Shown here piece by piece: positions 35,934 through 43,804 of a DNA stretch of 64,000 bases (the first letter of the stretch is position 1; every line of letters begins with the position of its first letter). The DNA is from Deltaproteobacteria bacterium (GTDB taxonomy: Bacteria; Myxococcota_A; UBA796; SXON01). The stretch covers positions 1-64,000 of the forward strand of contig CANLGL010000023.1 of assembly GCA_947490345.1 (NCBI GenBank). The letters run 5' to 3'. The notes beneath the pieces are model-generated. The model made no database searches and was not told the DNA's origin. It saw nothing but the letters and a program-made list of their open reading frames with translations. The translations under genes and the position numbers were made by a program.

Positions 35934-36467
35934 TCAGCCGCCTGACCGGAGCCAGTCGTCCACCAACTCCGCCACTCGCCGCGCCACCACTCCGCTGGCG
36001 GCATCCACCGCTTCCGCCTCCCGCTGGTGGTGGTACCGCAAGAAGACCGGCACATCGAAGACGACTTGTTGGTTTGGCCGGCTGGCGCCCGAACTCAGCG
36101 TGAGGGTCACACCGACCACCCACCGATACTGCCCATTCATCTCGGCGTAGAAGCCAGGGCGCGTTTCGACGAGCAGCATCGCGTCGACAAACTCCCCTTG
36201 CAGGCGCCGCACGCGCAAGGATGACTCTCGCGCTGAGCTGAGCGCAGCGAGGGTGTCCTGGCCCTGCACCAGCTCCGGCGACAGGCCCCGCGCCGACAGG
36301 GCCGCGAGCACTGCCGAATCGAAGCGCTCGGGCGTGTCGACCGTCGCGGCCACCCCGGCACCGTCCGCCACCGAAACGACCGTGATTGTTCGGCCGGCCT
36401 CTGCAGTGGCGGGGGGCGTCGGCTTGATGCAGGCGAACAGCGTCAGAAGCGGGAGGACTAGAACCAT
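35934..36467 (-). CDS. Small lipoprotein of the alpha-glucan operon
   Basis: This 177-residue protein has a lipoprotein signal (MVLVLPLLTLFAC) and a mixed alpha/beta domain (RTITVVSVADGAGVAATVD, FDSAVLAALSARGLSPELVQ, EMNGQYRWVVGVTLTL, VFDVPVFLRYHHQ). I recognise no family. The start overlaps the porin stop by 10 bp, and the GH13 start codon follows its stop immediately. By position it may be a periplasmic or outer-membrane partner of the porin, perhaps in glycan binding or barrel assembly; this is inference only. Confidence 0.8.
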   Translation of the reverse strand: MVLVLPLLTLFACIKPTPPATAEAGRTITVVSVADGAGVAATVDTPERFDSAVLAALSARGLSPELVQGQDTLAALSSARESSLRVRRLQGEFVDAMLLVETRPGFYAEMNGQYRWVVGVTLTLSSGASRPNQQVVFDVPVFLRYHHQREAEAVDAASGVVARRVAELVDDWLRSGG

Positions 36468-37897
36468 GCCTCGGCCTCCAGCGCGACCACGTTGTGCCAG
36501 TGCCGCTCGACGTTGCCGAAATCGTTGTATTCGTCGATGGACTCGACAAAACTATTCCCGAAGGCATTGTTCTGGGTGCTGTATTGGACACCGTAGAGGA
36601 CACGCAGACTGGGCCGAGTGTAGATGCCGGGCCCCAACGGATTGAGCACGATGCCCGCCTTCCCCTGCCACGTCACCCTCTCGGCTGCGTCACCGTACTC
36701 CAGGCCTTGGGTGTCAGAGGCCCCGTCGCGGCTGGAGAAGATGGAGTCCTTGTGATTTCGCCACTGGTTTCCGTTGTGGGACGTCTCGTTGGCCAGGCTG
36801 GACTCGGCGAGCAGATGGACCGTCGGGGACAGGTACACCTGCATCCGTAGGACAACCGAAGCGAACGTGCGGTCGTCATCGCTTGGGGCGATGTCGTTGT
36901 CGCCGTCGCGATAGTCGCCGTACAGGCCCGCCAACGCGACGTCCCACCGGTCCTCGACGACGCTCAGTTGCAGCTCGTCCCCGATGCTGAACTGGGTCCG
37001 TTCGTCGGTGAGATCGTGAGCGTAGATGTCGACCGATTCCCCTTCCCAGGTCTCGGTGACATGACCGCGGGGATGGAGCAAGGTGTAGTGCACGTACAGG
37101 GCGTTCCACTTCAGCGGGCCGAAGCCACCGAAGCCAAGGTAGCCGACCGCCTTCCAACTGCGGGCGTCGGTCGCTACCGGATCGGGGAAGTTGATCATCT
37201 CGCCCGGATTGTCCCGGAGAAAAGTCTCCACGACCTCGCCGCGGACGTAGTCCTCGTACTCGACACCGGGTGTGCTGTGGGGCGCATACCGGTTGCCCAC
37301 CACCATCGGCTCATAGTAGCCCTGTCCGCCCACGCCGAGCTCCAGGTGGTCGAGGATGTTGACCCGGGCCGTGACCCCGCCGCTCACGACGGTGTTGTAT
37401 TCGGCACCCTTGAGCGGGAATCCGGCATCGCCGAGGCCCGCAGTCAGCTCCAGCGCGGGCGTCTCCAACCGAGCCTGGCCGCCCACGGTGTCGCTCAGGA
37501 CCTGGGCGAGACGCATGTCGTAGAGGCCCAGGTCGCCAAAGTTCGACTCCAACGTCCCCATCCGCCACGTTACCCCCGACAGGCCGATGTTTCCTGCCTG
37601 AGCATAGAGTTGGGAGAGGCGCAAAAAAGCGAGCGAGCCGTTCTGGGCGTCGGCGCCCTGCACCGTTCCGCCTTCGATACGCACATGGACATCGGTCCAC
37701 GGTGCCAAAGAGCCCGGCTTCCGCTCGAGGATGCTCTGTCGCAGCTCTAGCGCCGCGTAAGGACCTTCGTTCAGGAGGCGGCCGTACAAGTTCCAGTAGC
37801 CGAGACGGCCATCGCCGCCCTCGAGATCGGGCCGCGTCATGATCCGCACGTAGCCGGCGACATCGGCGGCGAGCGCGGCGGCAACCAGCAGGATCAT
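36458..37897 (-). CDS. LamB-like outer-membrane carbohydrate porin
   Basis: This 479-residue protein has a short signal peptide (MILLVAAALAADV) and then alternating amphipathic strands typical of a large beta-barrel (RIMTRPDLEGGDGRLGYWNL, ITARVNILDHLELGVGGQG-like strands, YTRPSLRVLYGVQYS). It ends in VVALEAEAWF with the terminal Phe used for barrel insertion. The C-terminal pattern (PSLRVLYGVQYS...WHNVVALEAEAWF) recalls maltoporin LamB. In this locus it would admit maltodextrins released by the surface amylases. The start overlaps the stop of the isoamylase gene by 4 bp, giving a coupled enzyme-porin pair. Confidence 0.82.
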   Translation of the reverse strand: MILLVAAALAADVAGYVRIMTRPDLEGGDGRLGYWNLYGRLLNEGPYAALELRQSILERKPGSLAPWTDVHVRIEGGTVQGADAQNGSLAFLRLSQLYAQAGNIGLSGVTWRMGTLESNFGDLGLYDMRLAQVLSDTVGGQARLETPALELTAGLGDAGFPLKGAEYNTVVSGGVTARVNILDHLELGVGGQGYYEPMVVGNRYAPHSTPGVEYEDYVRGEVVETFLRDNPGEMINFPDPVATDARSWKAVGYLGFGGFGPLKWNALYVHYTLLHPRGHVTETWEGESVDIYAHDLTDERTQFSIGDELQLSVVEDRWDVALAGLYGDYRDGDNDIAPSDDDRTFASVVLRMQVYLSPTVHLLAESSLANETSHNGNQWRNHKDSIFSSRDGASDTQGLEYGDAAERVTWQGKAGIVLNPLGPGIYTRPSLRVLYGVQYSTQNNAFGNSFVESIDEYNDFGNVERHWHNVVALEAEAWF

Positions 37898-40296
37898 TCC
37901 GCTTCTTCCAGGATGACGATGGTCGACCCCGGGACGGTGTAGCTGCCGGAAACCAACAGCGGCGCCGCACGCGTCACGTTCGCGGACGCGCGAAGCTCGA
38001 GCCCTTCGGCCAACAGGTACTCGTCGCCGTCGAAATACTGCTGGGTGTCAACAACCCGGCCCCAGCTGCGACCGCCCGGCAGCGAGTACGTGACCTCATC
38101 GCGGTCCATGTTGAGCAACACCACCAACTCACGCTGGCCCGAATAGGGCAGGCCGGCCGCGCCGTCGTCATACCAATGGATGAGCAGGCTGCGGGAGCTC
38201 CAATCGGGATCGCCGCTGTTGGTTGGGTCCTTCCACGCCAGCGGCATCGCCCCCCCGTACTCTTTGGGCGAGAATGCGTAGGTGTGCTCCCTCCGGAAGC
38301 GCACGATCTGCCCGACGAAGTCCTGCATGCGCCAACGTTCGGAGGCCGCTGTCCACTCCCCCCAGCGAAACCAGTTCCATTCATTGTCGGCGGCGGTGCT
38401 GTAGGCGTTGTTGTTGCCATACTGGGTCCGGAGCCACTCATCGCCGCCGTAGAGCATCGGCGTGCCCTGCGAGATCATCATGCCCACGTAGAGGTTGCGC
38501 ATGAGTTGGCGCTTGAACGGCTCTGCGCCTTGCCCCCAGTCTCGGGAGCGATTGTTGTCTTCCCCACTGTCGGTGTCACACCACGGCGAGGCGGGCGCGC
38601 TGCAGCAGGTCGGATTCAATGGCCCACAGAAGTTCTCCTTTTCGTCGTAGGAGAGCAGGTCATACATCGTGAACCCGTCATGACAGGTCACGAAGTTGAC
38701 CGAGTGGTACGGCGACCGACCATTGGCGCCATATCGAGCCTGAGTGCCCGTAAGCACCCCGCCGCCGTCGATGCCGCTCTCCGCCGAGTTGAGCGCCCAC
38801 TCGTCATTGTTGACCATGGCGCGCCACCAGTCCCGGAAGCTTGCATTCCATTCGCCCCAGCCAGTGCCGGGTTTGTTGGACGAGGCGGGGAAGTTGCCAA
38901 TCGACGTGTAAGAACCCCCCGCGGTCCACGGCTCGGCGATGATCCGTACGTTGTTCGCTTGCAGGACCGGATCGTCGATGATGTCCTGCAGCACCGTGTT
39001 GGCCGGATCGTCCCAATTGTTGTAGTCGCCGTCCCGTTCGCCGAGGATGCCGGCGAGGTCAAAGCGAAAGCCGTCGATGTGAAGCTCTTCCACCATGTAG
39101 TGCAGCGAGTCGAGGATGAGCCGACGCCCTGGGGTGAAGTTCGGGCGGGTCTCGTTGCCGACGCCAGTGTTGTTCCAGTACCCACTCTTGTCCGCGGACA
39201 GCGCGTACCAGGCGTCGTTGTCCAGGCCGCGCAGGTTGTAGACGGTGGCCGCCTCGACGGTGTCGAGGTTGTAGGCATCGGACGCGCCCAAAACGTCGTC
39301 GGTGAATATCCGGTCCCGCCAAAGCCCCCCTTCGCCGGTGTGATTGTAGACCACGTCCACGATCACCTCGACGCCCTGTTGGTGGAGCGCATCGACCATG
39401 AACTTGAATTCGTCGATCACCGCGGCAGGGTCGCCTCCCAGCTCATAGTCGGCGCTGTAGCTGAGCTCAGGAGCGAAGAAGTTGATGTTGTTGTAGCCCC
39501 AATATCCACCGTCCAGGGGCTTTTCGTGGACGGGCAGCAGCTCAACACCGGTGACGCCCAACTCGGCCAGATACCCAGAGCCCTCTGCGAACCCGCGCCA
39601 GGTTCCGGGGTGGTCCACGCCGGGTTGCCCATTGGCCGTGAACCCCTTGGGATGGACCTCGTAGAGGACAAGCTCGTTCCAGTCGTGACCGGCCATGCTG
39701 TTGTCAGCGCGCTGCCGCCGCCACTCGGCTTCCGCCGCGCTCCACGCGTAAGCGCTCTGCACGACGACACTCTTGGCTGAGGCTCCCCAGGTGCACGATT
39801 CGCGACGACTCTCGCCGGTGCCGGCGGAGCCCGCATCCCAGTCGTGGTCACGGGTAAGGGCACGCGACCAGGGGTCGGTCAGTAGCTTGTTGGGATTGTA
39901 GCGATTGCCCAGCGCATCGACATCGGACACAAACGCCGTCTGTTGTCCACACGTCCAGGCCGGATCGTACGGCCAGTTCGGCCCCCACGCAACGTAGCCG
40001 TACAGTTGTCCGGTCCCCACACCCTCGACGTATAGATTCCACACATCCCCGAACCGGTCCAACTCGAAGCGTTGCACCGGCCGCTCGTCGTTTGCATCAG
40101 CGAAGAGCAACAACTCTACGCGCTCGGCGTTGCGAGCATAGACGCCGAAGTTGACACCGCGGTCGCTCAAGGTCGAGCCCAGGTGTTCCAGCGCGGCAAC
40201 CGCGTCCTCCTCCAGGCTCGGCGCCACCGATTCGGTGTGGTACAGCCGCGTGTATTCGCCCAGATCGCAGCCGATGAGGAGGATGAGGGCGAGCAT
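37894..40296 (-). CDS. Isoamylase/pullulanase-type GH13 debranching lipoprotein with CBM48
   Basis: This 800-residue protein should hydrolyse alpha-1,6 branch points in glycogen or starch. It starts with a lipobox (MLALILLIGC), then an N-terminal CBM48 (RGVNFGVYARNAERVELLLF, LYGYVAWGPNWPYDP). The barrel is of the isoamylase/GlgX type: VIVDVVYNHTGEG, nucleophile Asp in DGFRFDLAGILGE, acid/base Glu in RIIAEPWTAGG and NFVTCHDGFTMYDLLSY. A C-terminal beta domain ends with PGSTIVILEEAE. The usual GlgX is cytoplasmic, so a lipoprotein form fits surface glycan use. ATG at 40296 is chosen at the lipobox. It is first gene of the operon, 35 bp from the divergent EEP-family gene. Confidence 0.93.
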   Translation of the reverse strand: MLALILLIGCDLGEYTRLYHTESVAPSLEEDAVAALEHLGSTLSDRGVNFGVYARNAERVELLLFADANDERPVQRFELDRFGDVWNLYVEGVGTGQLYGYVAWGPNWPYDPAWTCGQQTAFVSDVDALGNRYNPNKLLTDPWSRALTRDHDWDAGSAGTGESRRESCTWGASAKSVVVQSAYAWSAAEAEWRRQRADNSMAGHDWNELVLYEVHPKGFTANGQPGVDHPGTWRGFAEGSGYLAELGVTGVELLPVHEKPLDGGYWGYNNINFFAPELSYSADYELGGDPAAVIDEFKFMVDALHQQGVEVIVDVVYNHTGEGGLWRDRIFTDDVLGASDAYNLDTVEAATVYNLRGLDNDAWYALSADKSGYWNNTGVGNETRPNFTPGRRLILDSLHYMVEELHIDGFRFDLAGILGERDGDYNNWDDPANTVLQDIIDDPVLQANNVRIIAEPWTAGGSYTSIGNFPASSNKPGTGWGEWNASFRDWWRAMVNNDEWALNSAESGIDGGGVLTGTQARYGANGRSPYHSVNFVTCHDGFTMYDLLSYDEKENFCGPLNPTCCSAPASPWCDTDSGEDNNRSRDWGQGAEPFKRQLMRNLYVGMMISQGTPMLYGGDEWLRTQYGNNNAYSTAADNEWNWFRWGEWTAASERWRMQDFVGQIVRFRREHTYAFSPKEYGGAMPLAWKDPTNSGDPDWSSRSLLIHWYDDGAAGLPYSGQRELVVLLNMDRDEVTYSLPGGRSWGRVVDTQQYFDGDEYLLAEGLELRASANVTRAAPLLVSGSYTVPGSTIVILEEAE

Positions 40297-40331
40297 CCAG
40301 GCAAGGTAGCCCGATATGCTGGCCCCGGCCG

Positions 40332-41297
40332 ATGTCCGACTCACCCCGACGGTACCGCAGCTTGGAAAACATCGGGCTCCCGTCACGGCAGGCCTTCGCT
40401 CTCGATCGACCCTTGCGAATCGTCTCCTGGAACCTGCAATACTGCGGGGGGCGCCAGGGAGTCTTCTTCTACGACGGCGGCAGGCGGGTCCGGGTGCCCA
40501 GCGCCGATCAAGATCGCGCGTTCGCCGGAATCATCGAGGTGCTCCGCCGGCTCGACGCCGATGTGCTGATCCTCCAGGAGCTTGACCGGTGCTCGGCCCG
40601 CACCGATCGTGTGGACCAGCTCGCCCGCCTGTGTCAGGCCGTCCCCGGCTACGCCGCGGTCAGCACGCCCATCCACCGCAACCACTTCGTGCCCCACCCG
40701 TGGTGGCACCCCTTGGGTCGCGTGGACTTCCACCTGGCCACCCTGGCCCGGGTGCGGCCGGAGACCCCGCGCCGCGTGTCGCTGCCCCTGTTGCGGGAGT
40801 CGCCGCTGGTGCAACACTTCAACTTGCATCGGGCGCTCCTGACCACCGAGCTGCCCCTCGCCGATGGGCGGCGCTTCGCCGTGGGAAACACCCACCTCAG
40901 CGCCTTCAGCGGAGGCGACGATACACTGTCGCGACAGATGGTCGAGGTTCAGCGGTGGTACGAGGACGCTGGCCCGCTCGCACTCCTCGCCGGCGATCTG
41001 AATCTGCTCCCGCCTGGTGACGACCCGGCGCGGCTGGGCAAGGATGGCGGGGACCACCCGCGCGAGCGCCCCGAGATCGACGCCTTCTTCGCCCGACACC
41101 AAAGCGCGCTCGATCCCACGGCTCAACGGGCCCCGCTGGCAGGAACATACCTGCCCCCTGGGTCGGATCGACCCGACCGCACGCTCGACTGGGTCTTTTC
41201 CGGCATCGGGTGGGAGGTTTCCGCAGCGTGGGTCGAGCCCGTAGACCCGCTGGTGAGCGACCACTGGCCGATTGTCGCGGAGCTGAAGCTGCGCTGA
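40332..41297 (+). CDS. Endonuclease/exonuclease/phosphatase (EEP) family protein
   Basis: This 321-residue protein is a cytoplasmic-looking member of the DNase I/EEP fold. Visible motifs are LRIVSWNLQYCGG (first strand and metal site), DVLILQELDRC (metal-binding Glu), NTHLSAFSGGDD, the catalytic LLAGDLNLLPPG (Asp-x-Asn), and a C-terminal LVSDHWPIVAELKLR (Ser-Asp-His). All catalytic residues of the metal-dependent phosphodiesterase are present. The substrate may be nucleic acid or a phosphoinositide-like or sphingolipid phosphodiester; it cannot be told from sequence. It is divergent from the isoamylase operon. Confidence 0.88.
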   Translation: MSDSPRRYRSLENIGLPSRQAFALDRPLRIVSWNLQYCGGRQGVFFYDGGRRVRVPSADQDRAFAGIIEVLRRLDADVLILQELDRCSARTDRVDQLARLCQAVPGYAAVSTPIHRNHFVPHPWWHPLGRVDFHLATLARVRPETPRRVSLPLLRESPLVQHFNLHRALLTTELPLADGRRFAVGNTHLSAFSGGDDTLSRQMVEVQRWYEDAGPLALLAGDLNLLPPGDDPARLGKDGGDHPRERPEIDAFFARHQSALDPTAQRAPLAGTYLPPGSDRPDRTLDWVFSGIGWEVSAAWVEPVDPLVSDHWPIVAELKLR

Positions 41298-41348
41298 GCG
41301 GGCCGCCTCGCGGTGCCAGGGGCGAATCGTCGAGCGAGCCGGTCCATT

Positions 41349-41480
41349 CTATGCCAACAGGCCAAGAGGGTGCCCCCGCGGCGGGTCGGAGGTCAGACAC
41401 ACCGCGCAGCACGCGAGGGCCAGCAGCAGGGCCGCGGCCAGCAGCGTGAACCGCCACCTACGTGATGATGATCGGTCCAC
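41349..41480 (-). CDS. Possible 43-residue membrane peptide
   Basis: This short frame starts at GTG 41480: a basic N-terminus (SSSRRWRF), a strongly hydrophobic segment (TLLAAALLLALACCAVCL) and a short polar tail. Such layout suits a single-span or lipoprotein-like peptide. It is divergent from the TPR gene 36 bp away. There is no clear Shine-Dalgarno sequence, so it may be chance in a GC-rich gap. Confidence 0.3.
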   Translation of the reverse strand: MDRSSSRRWRFTLLAAALLLALACCAVCLTSDPPRGHPLGLLA

Positions 41481-41516
41481 GCGGGCCCTCAGGTCCGGGG
41501 GGAGTATACTCGACGC

Positions 41517-42137
41517 ATGCGGTGGGTCGCCATCCTCCTCGTCGTCGCCCTGCTGTGCGCGGGCACCGCCACGCTGCTGGTGTACGGCGGGTACGAATAC
41601 AACCGCGTCGCGGACGCGGCGCTCCCCGAACCCAGTGTCGCGACACCGATGGGCGAGCCCATCGTGGACGCGCCGGCCGCGGCCGGGCAGTCGTGCGCCG
41701 ACGGGAAGGCGGCCTTCTTGGCGAAGGACTACGAGAGGACGACCACGCTTTTGGCGGTCTGCCTCGACGCCAACCCCGCCGATGTCGACGCCCGACTCCA
41801 ACTCGGCCGGGCCTACGCCGCATCCGGGCGCTACGAGCGCGCCGACGCCGAGTTGGCAGCGGCCCTGGCCGCGCGACCGGAAGACGCCGCCGCGTGGCAA
41901 GCCTTGGCCTACGCGCGCACCCAATCCGGAAACGACCGCAGCGCCGAGAGCGCCCTGGACAAGTGGATTGCCTGGGACCCGTCGGCCCCCGTGGCGTGGC
42001 GCATGCGCGCCGAGGCGCGCTACCGAGTGGGCGACAGCGAAGGAGCCGGCCGAGATGCGGCACAAGCCTGCGCGCTGGGCGACGAGGACGGCTGCACGCT
42101 CCAGAAGCGGATGAAAGACGTCAGCCGGCGCCGGTGA
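41517..42137 (+). CDS. Membrane-anchored TPR protein
   Basis: This 206-residue protein has an N-terminal membrane anchor (WVAILLVVALLCAGTATLLVYGG) and then TPR-type helical pairs between about residues 60 and 190 (KAAFLAKDYERTTTLLAVCL, ARLQLGRAYAASGRYERADA, AWQALAYARTQSGNDRSAES, AWRMRAEARYRVGDSEGAGR). TPRs mediate protein contacts; the partner is unknown. The TPR domain probably faces the periplasm, given the N-terminal anchor. An ExbD-like gene follows after 52 bp. Confidence 0.8.
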   Translation: MRWVAILLVVALLCAGTATLLVYGGYEYNRVADAALPEPSVATPMGEPIVDAPAAAGQSCADGKAAFLAKDYERTTTLLAVCLDANPADVDARLQLGRAYAASGRYERADAELAAALAARPEDAAAWQALAYARTQSGNDRSAESALDKWIAWDPSAPVAWRMRAEARYRVGDSEGAGRDAAQACALGDEDGCTLQKRMKDVSRRR

Positions 42138-42189
42138 CCGGGAACCCCGATGCTGCGGTGCTGTCCGAGCGTGGACCCCGGAGGCTCCA

Positions 42190-42663
42190 ATGGCTGGAAG
42201 CGGCAGCGCTCAAGAACTGAACCTCGTCCCCTACCTCGACGTCGTCACCACCTTGATCATCGGCATGATGGTGCTCGCCACCGCCGCCTCCGATGCCTTG
42301 AACCTACGAAGCCCCGAGGTGGAGGTGCCGACCTACGTCCCGTCGGACACCCCCGGCTCCTCCGGGAACAACCTGCTGTCGGTCCACATCAGCCGCGAGT
42401 CCTTTGTCATCCAAGGGACCGGCGGCACGATGCAGCTCGACGCCCCGCCCAACCAACCTCTTCCATATGCGGTGCTCGCGACCGCACTACGCACGGCGCA
42501 CGACACGGGCGGCGCCACGGTGAGGGTCAGCCTTTCCGCCAATGCCGACGTACCGTATTCGACTGTCGTACATACGCTCGATACGATGCGGAGTGACGAA
42601 CTTGGCGACCTCTATCCGCGTGTGGCGTTGGCTGTCGCGACCAACATCGCAACCGCTAACTAG
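42190..42663 (+). CDS. ExbD/TolR-like protein
   Basis: This 157-residue protein has the ExbD/TolR hallmark LNLVPYLDVVTTLIIGMMVLA: a single TM helix containing the conserved Asp needed for proton-driven motor function. A periplasmic domain follows (NLLSVHISRESFVIQG, LPYAVLATALRTAHDTGGATVR). ExbD normally works with ExbB/TolQ, which is absent from this window, so the partner must be elsewhere. A strong GGAGG precedes ATG 42190. Confidence 0.83.
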   Translation: MAGSGSAQELNLVPYLDVVTTLIIGMMVLATAASDALNLRSPEVEVPTYVPSDTPGSSGNNLLSVHISRESFVIQGTGGTMQLDAPPNQPLPYAVLATALRTAHDTGGATVRVSLSANADVPYSTVVHTLDTMRSDELGDLYPRVALAVATNIATAN

Positions 42664-42686
42664 CGGCGAGCGTCCTCCCCCTCTTT

Positions 42687-43646
42687 TCATGACAGTCGCT
42701 CGGCCAACCACCAGGCGCCGGCCAGCGCGACTCCGACAGATCCCGCTGGCACCGCGACGCGATCCCACCACCCAAACCGGCGCAGGAAGAGCATGACCGG
42801 CAGCGCTACCGCTACGACGGCGGCCTGACCGACCTCGACGCCCGCGTTGAACGAAACCAGCGCCAGGGTCAGCGCGTCGCGAGGCAGACCCAGTTCACCC
42901 AGAAGCCCGGCAAAGCCAAACCCATGCACCAAGCCGAGTAGGAACGTCACCGCGACCCGCCGGGCCGGCCGCGGGCGCCAGAAGTTCTCGATACCGACGT
43001 AGACAATCGACAACGCGATCGCCGGCTCGACCAGCGCGGGGCTCAGGTGCACCAGACCGAGCGCGGCCATCGTGAGCGTGATGGAGTGGGCGACGGTGAA
43101 CCCGGTGACGATGGCCAGCATCGGGCGCAATCCCGGTGCCGCGAGCAGAAGCGCCAGGAGGAAGGTCAGGTGGTCGTACCCGGTCAGGATGTGCTCCACG
43201 CCGAGCTTTCCGAAGCGCGCCACCACCTCGCCGCGATCGGATGTGCCGGTGAACGTCGCGGTCAGATTCGCCGCGTCGAGCACCGCGACGGGCTGACCGA
43301 AGGCCTCCACATAATGCCGATGACCGGGCCCGAGACCCGGCAGGAACGACGCGGTATAGACCCCCTCCCCGCCGCCAGGACAGTCGAGTTCCACGCTCAG
43401 TTCGATGCCATCGCCTTCCACCGCGCGCACCACTGGCTCGCTCGCGCCGCAGGGCCCGCCGATCTCCACCGCCGTCTGGTCGATGGTCAGTTCGGCCAAA
43501 AGCACCCGGGCCGCCGATAGATCGTCCAACGGAATCCGCGTCGCAAGTTCGGGACGTGCGATCGTCACCGTGAGCGAGTCGGCATCAATTCGGGCGTACG
43601 ACAGGCCCGGTCGGTGGGCCAGCGCGACCCCGAATAGCCACAACAC
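42687..43646 (-). CDS. HupE/UreJ-family membrane protein
   Basis: This 319-residue protein has a short signal-like N-terminus (LWLFGVALAHRPGLSYA), a roughly 130-residue exported beta domain (SLTVTIARPELATRIP, GEGVYTASFLPGLGPGHRHY), then six TM helices with the HupE/UreJ motifs (LTGYDHLTFLLALLLAA, TGFTVAHSITLTMAALGL, GLVHGFGFAGLLGELGL). Family members are proposed secondary Ni/Co or related transporters, but this ectodomain subgroup is uncharacterised. The start is GTG at 43646 with GGTGA upstream; in-frame sequence further upstream is low-complexity. Confidence 0.83.
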   Translation of the reverse strand: MLWLFGVALAHRPGLSYARIDADSLTVTIARPELATRIPLDDLSAARVLLAELTIDQTAVEIGGPCGASEPVVRAVEGDGIELSVELDCPGGGEGVYTASFLPGLGPGHRHYVEAFGQPVAVLDAANLTATFTGTSDRGEVVARFGKLGVEHILTGYDHLTFLLALLLAAPGLRPMLAIVTGFTVAHSITLTMAALGLVHLSPALVEPAIALSIVYVGIENFWRPRPARRVAVTFLLGLVHGFGFAGLLGELGLPRDALTLALVSFNAGVEVGQAAVVAVALPVMLFLRRFGWWDRVAVPAGSVGVALAGAWWLAERLS

Positions 43647-43804
43647 GCAGTCACCGCCTCGGCGTGGATGTAACCAATCCCCAATCCAGTTGGACGGACG
43701 CGGCAGGGACCGAGCAGAGGGCCGGTCGCCGGCCCGTCGCGAGGCCCCGGCGACCGGGTTCCCGGGCCACGGGCCCGGCCCGGGCGGCCGCCCACCCGGA
43801 TACC
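43647..43804. other. GC-rich intergenic stretch with strong self-complementarity
   Basis: This 158-bp gap lies between two minus-strand genes. Around 43745-43800 it is almost entirely G and C, with nested CCCGGG/GGGCCC palindromes that would fold strongly and may terminate the upstream ferritin/ATP-grasp transcript. I see no gene or clear promoter. Confidence 0.4.

Noticed and set aside
38176-39780. 534-codon plus-strand frame opposite the isoamylase gene
   Set aside because: Antisense shadow of a complete GH13 enzyme; no motif support.
43745-43800. Small RNA gene in the GC-rich palindromic gap
   Set aside because: Only strong GC pairing is seen; no promoter, U-tract or known RNA pattern.
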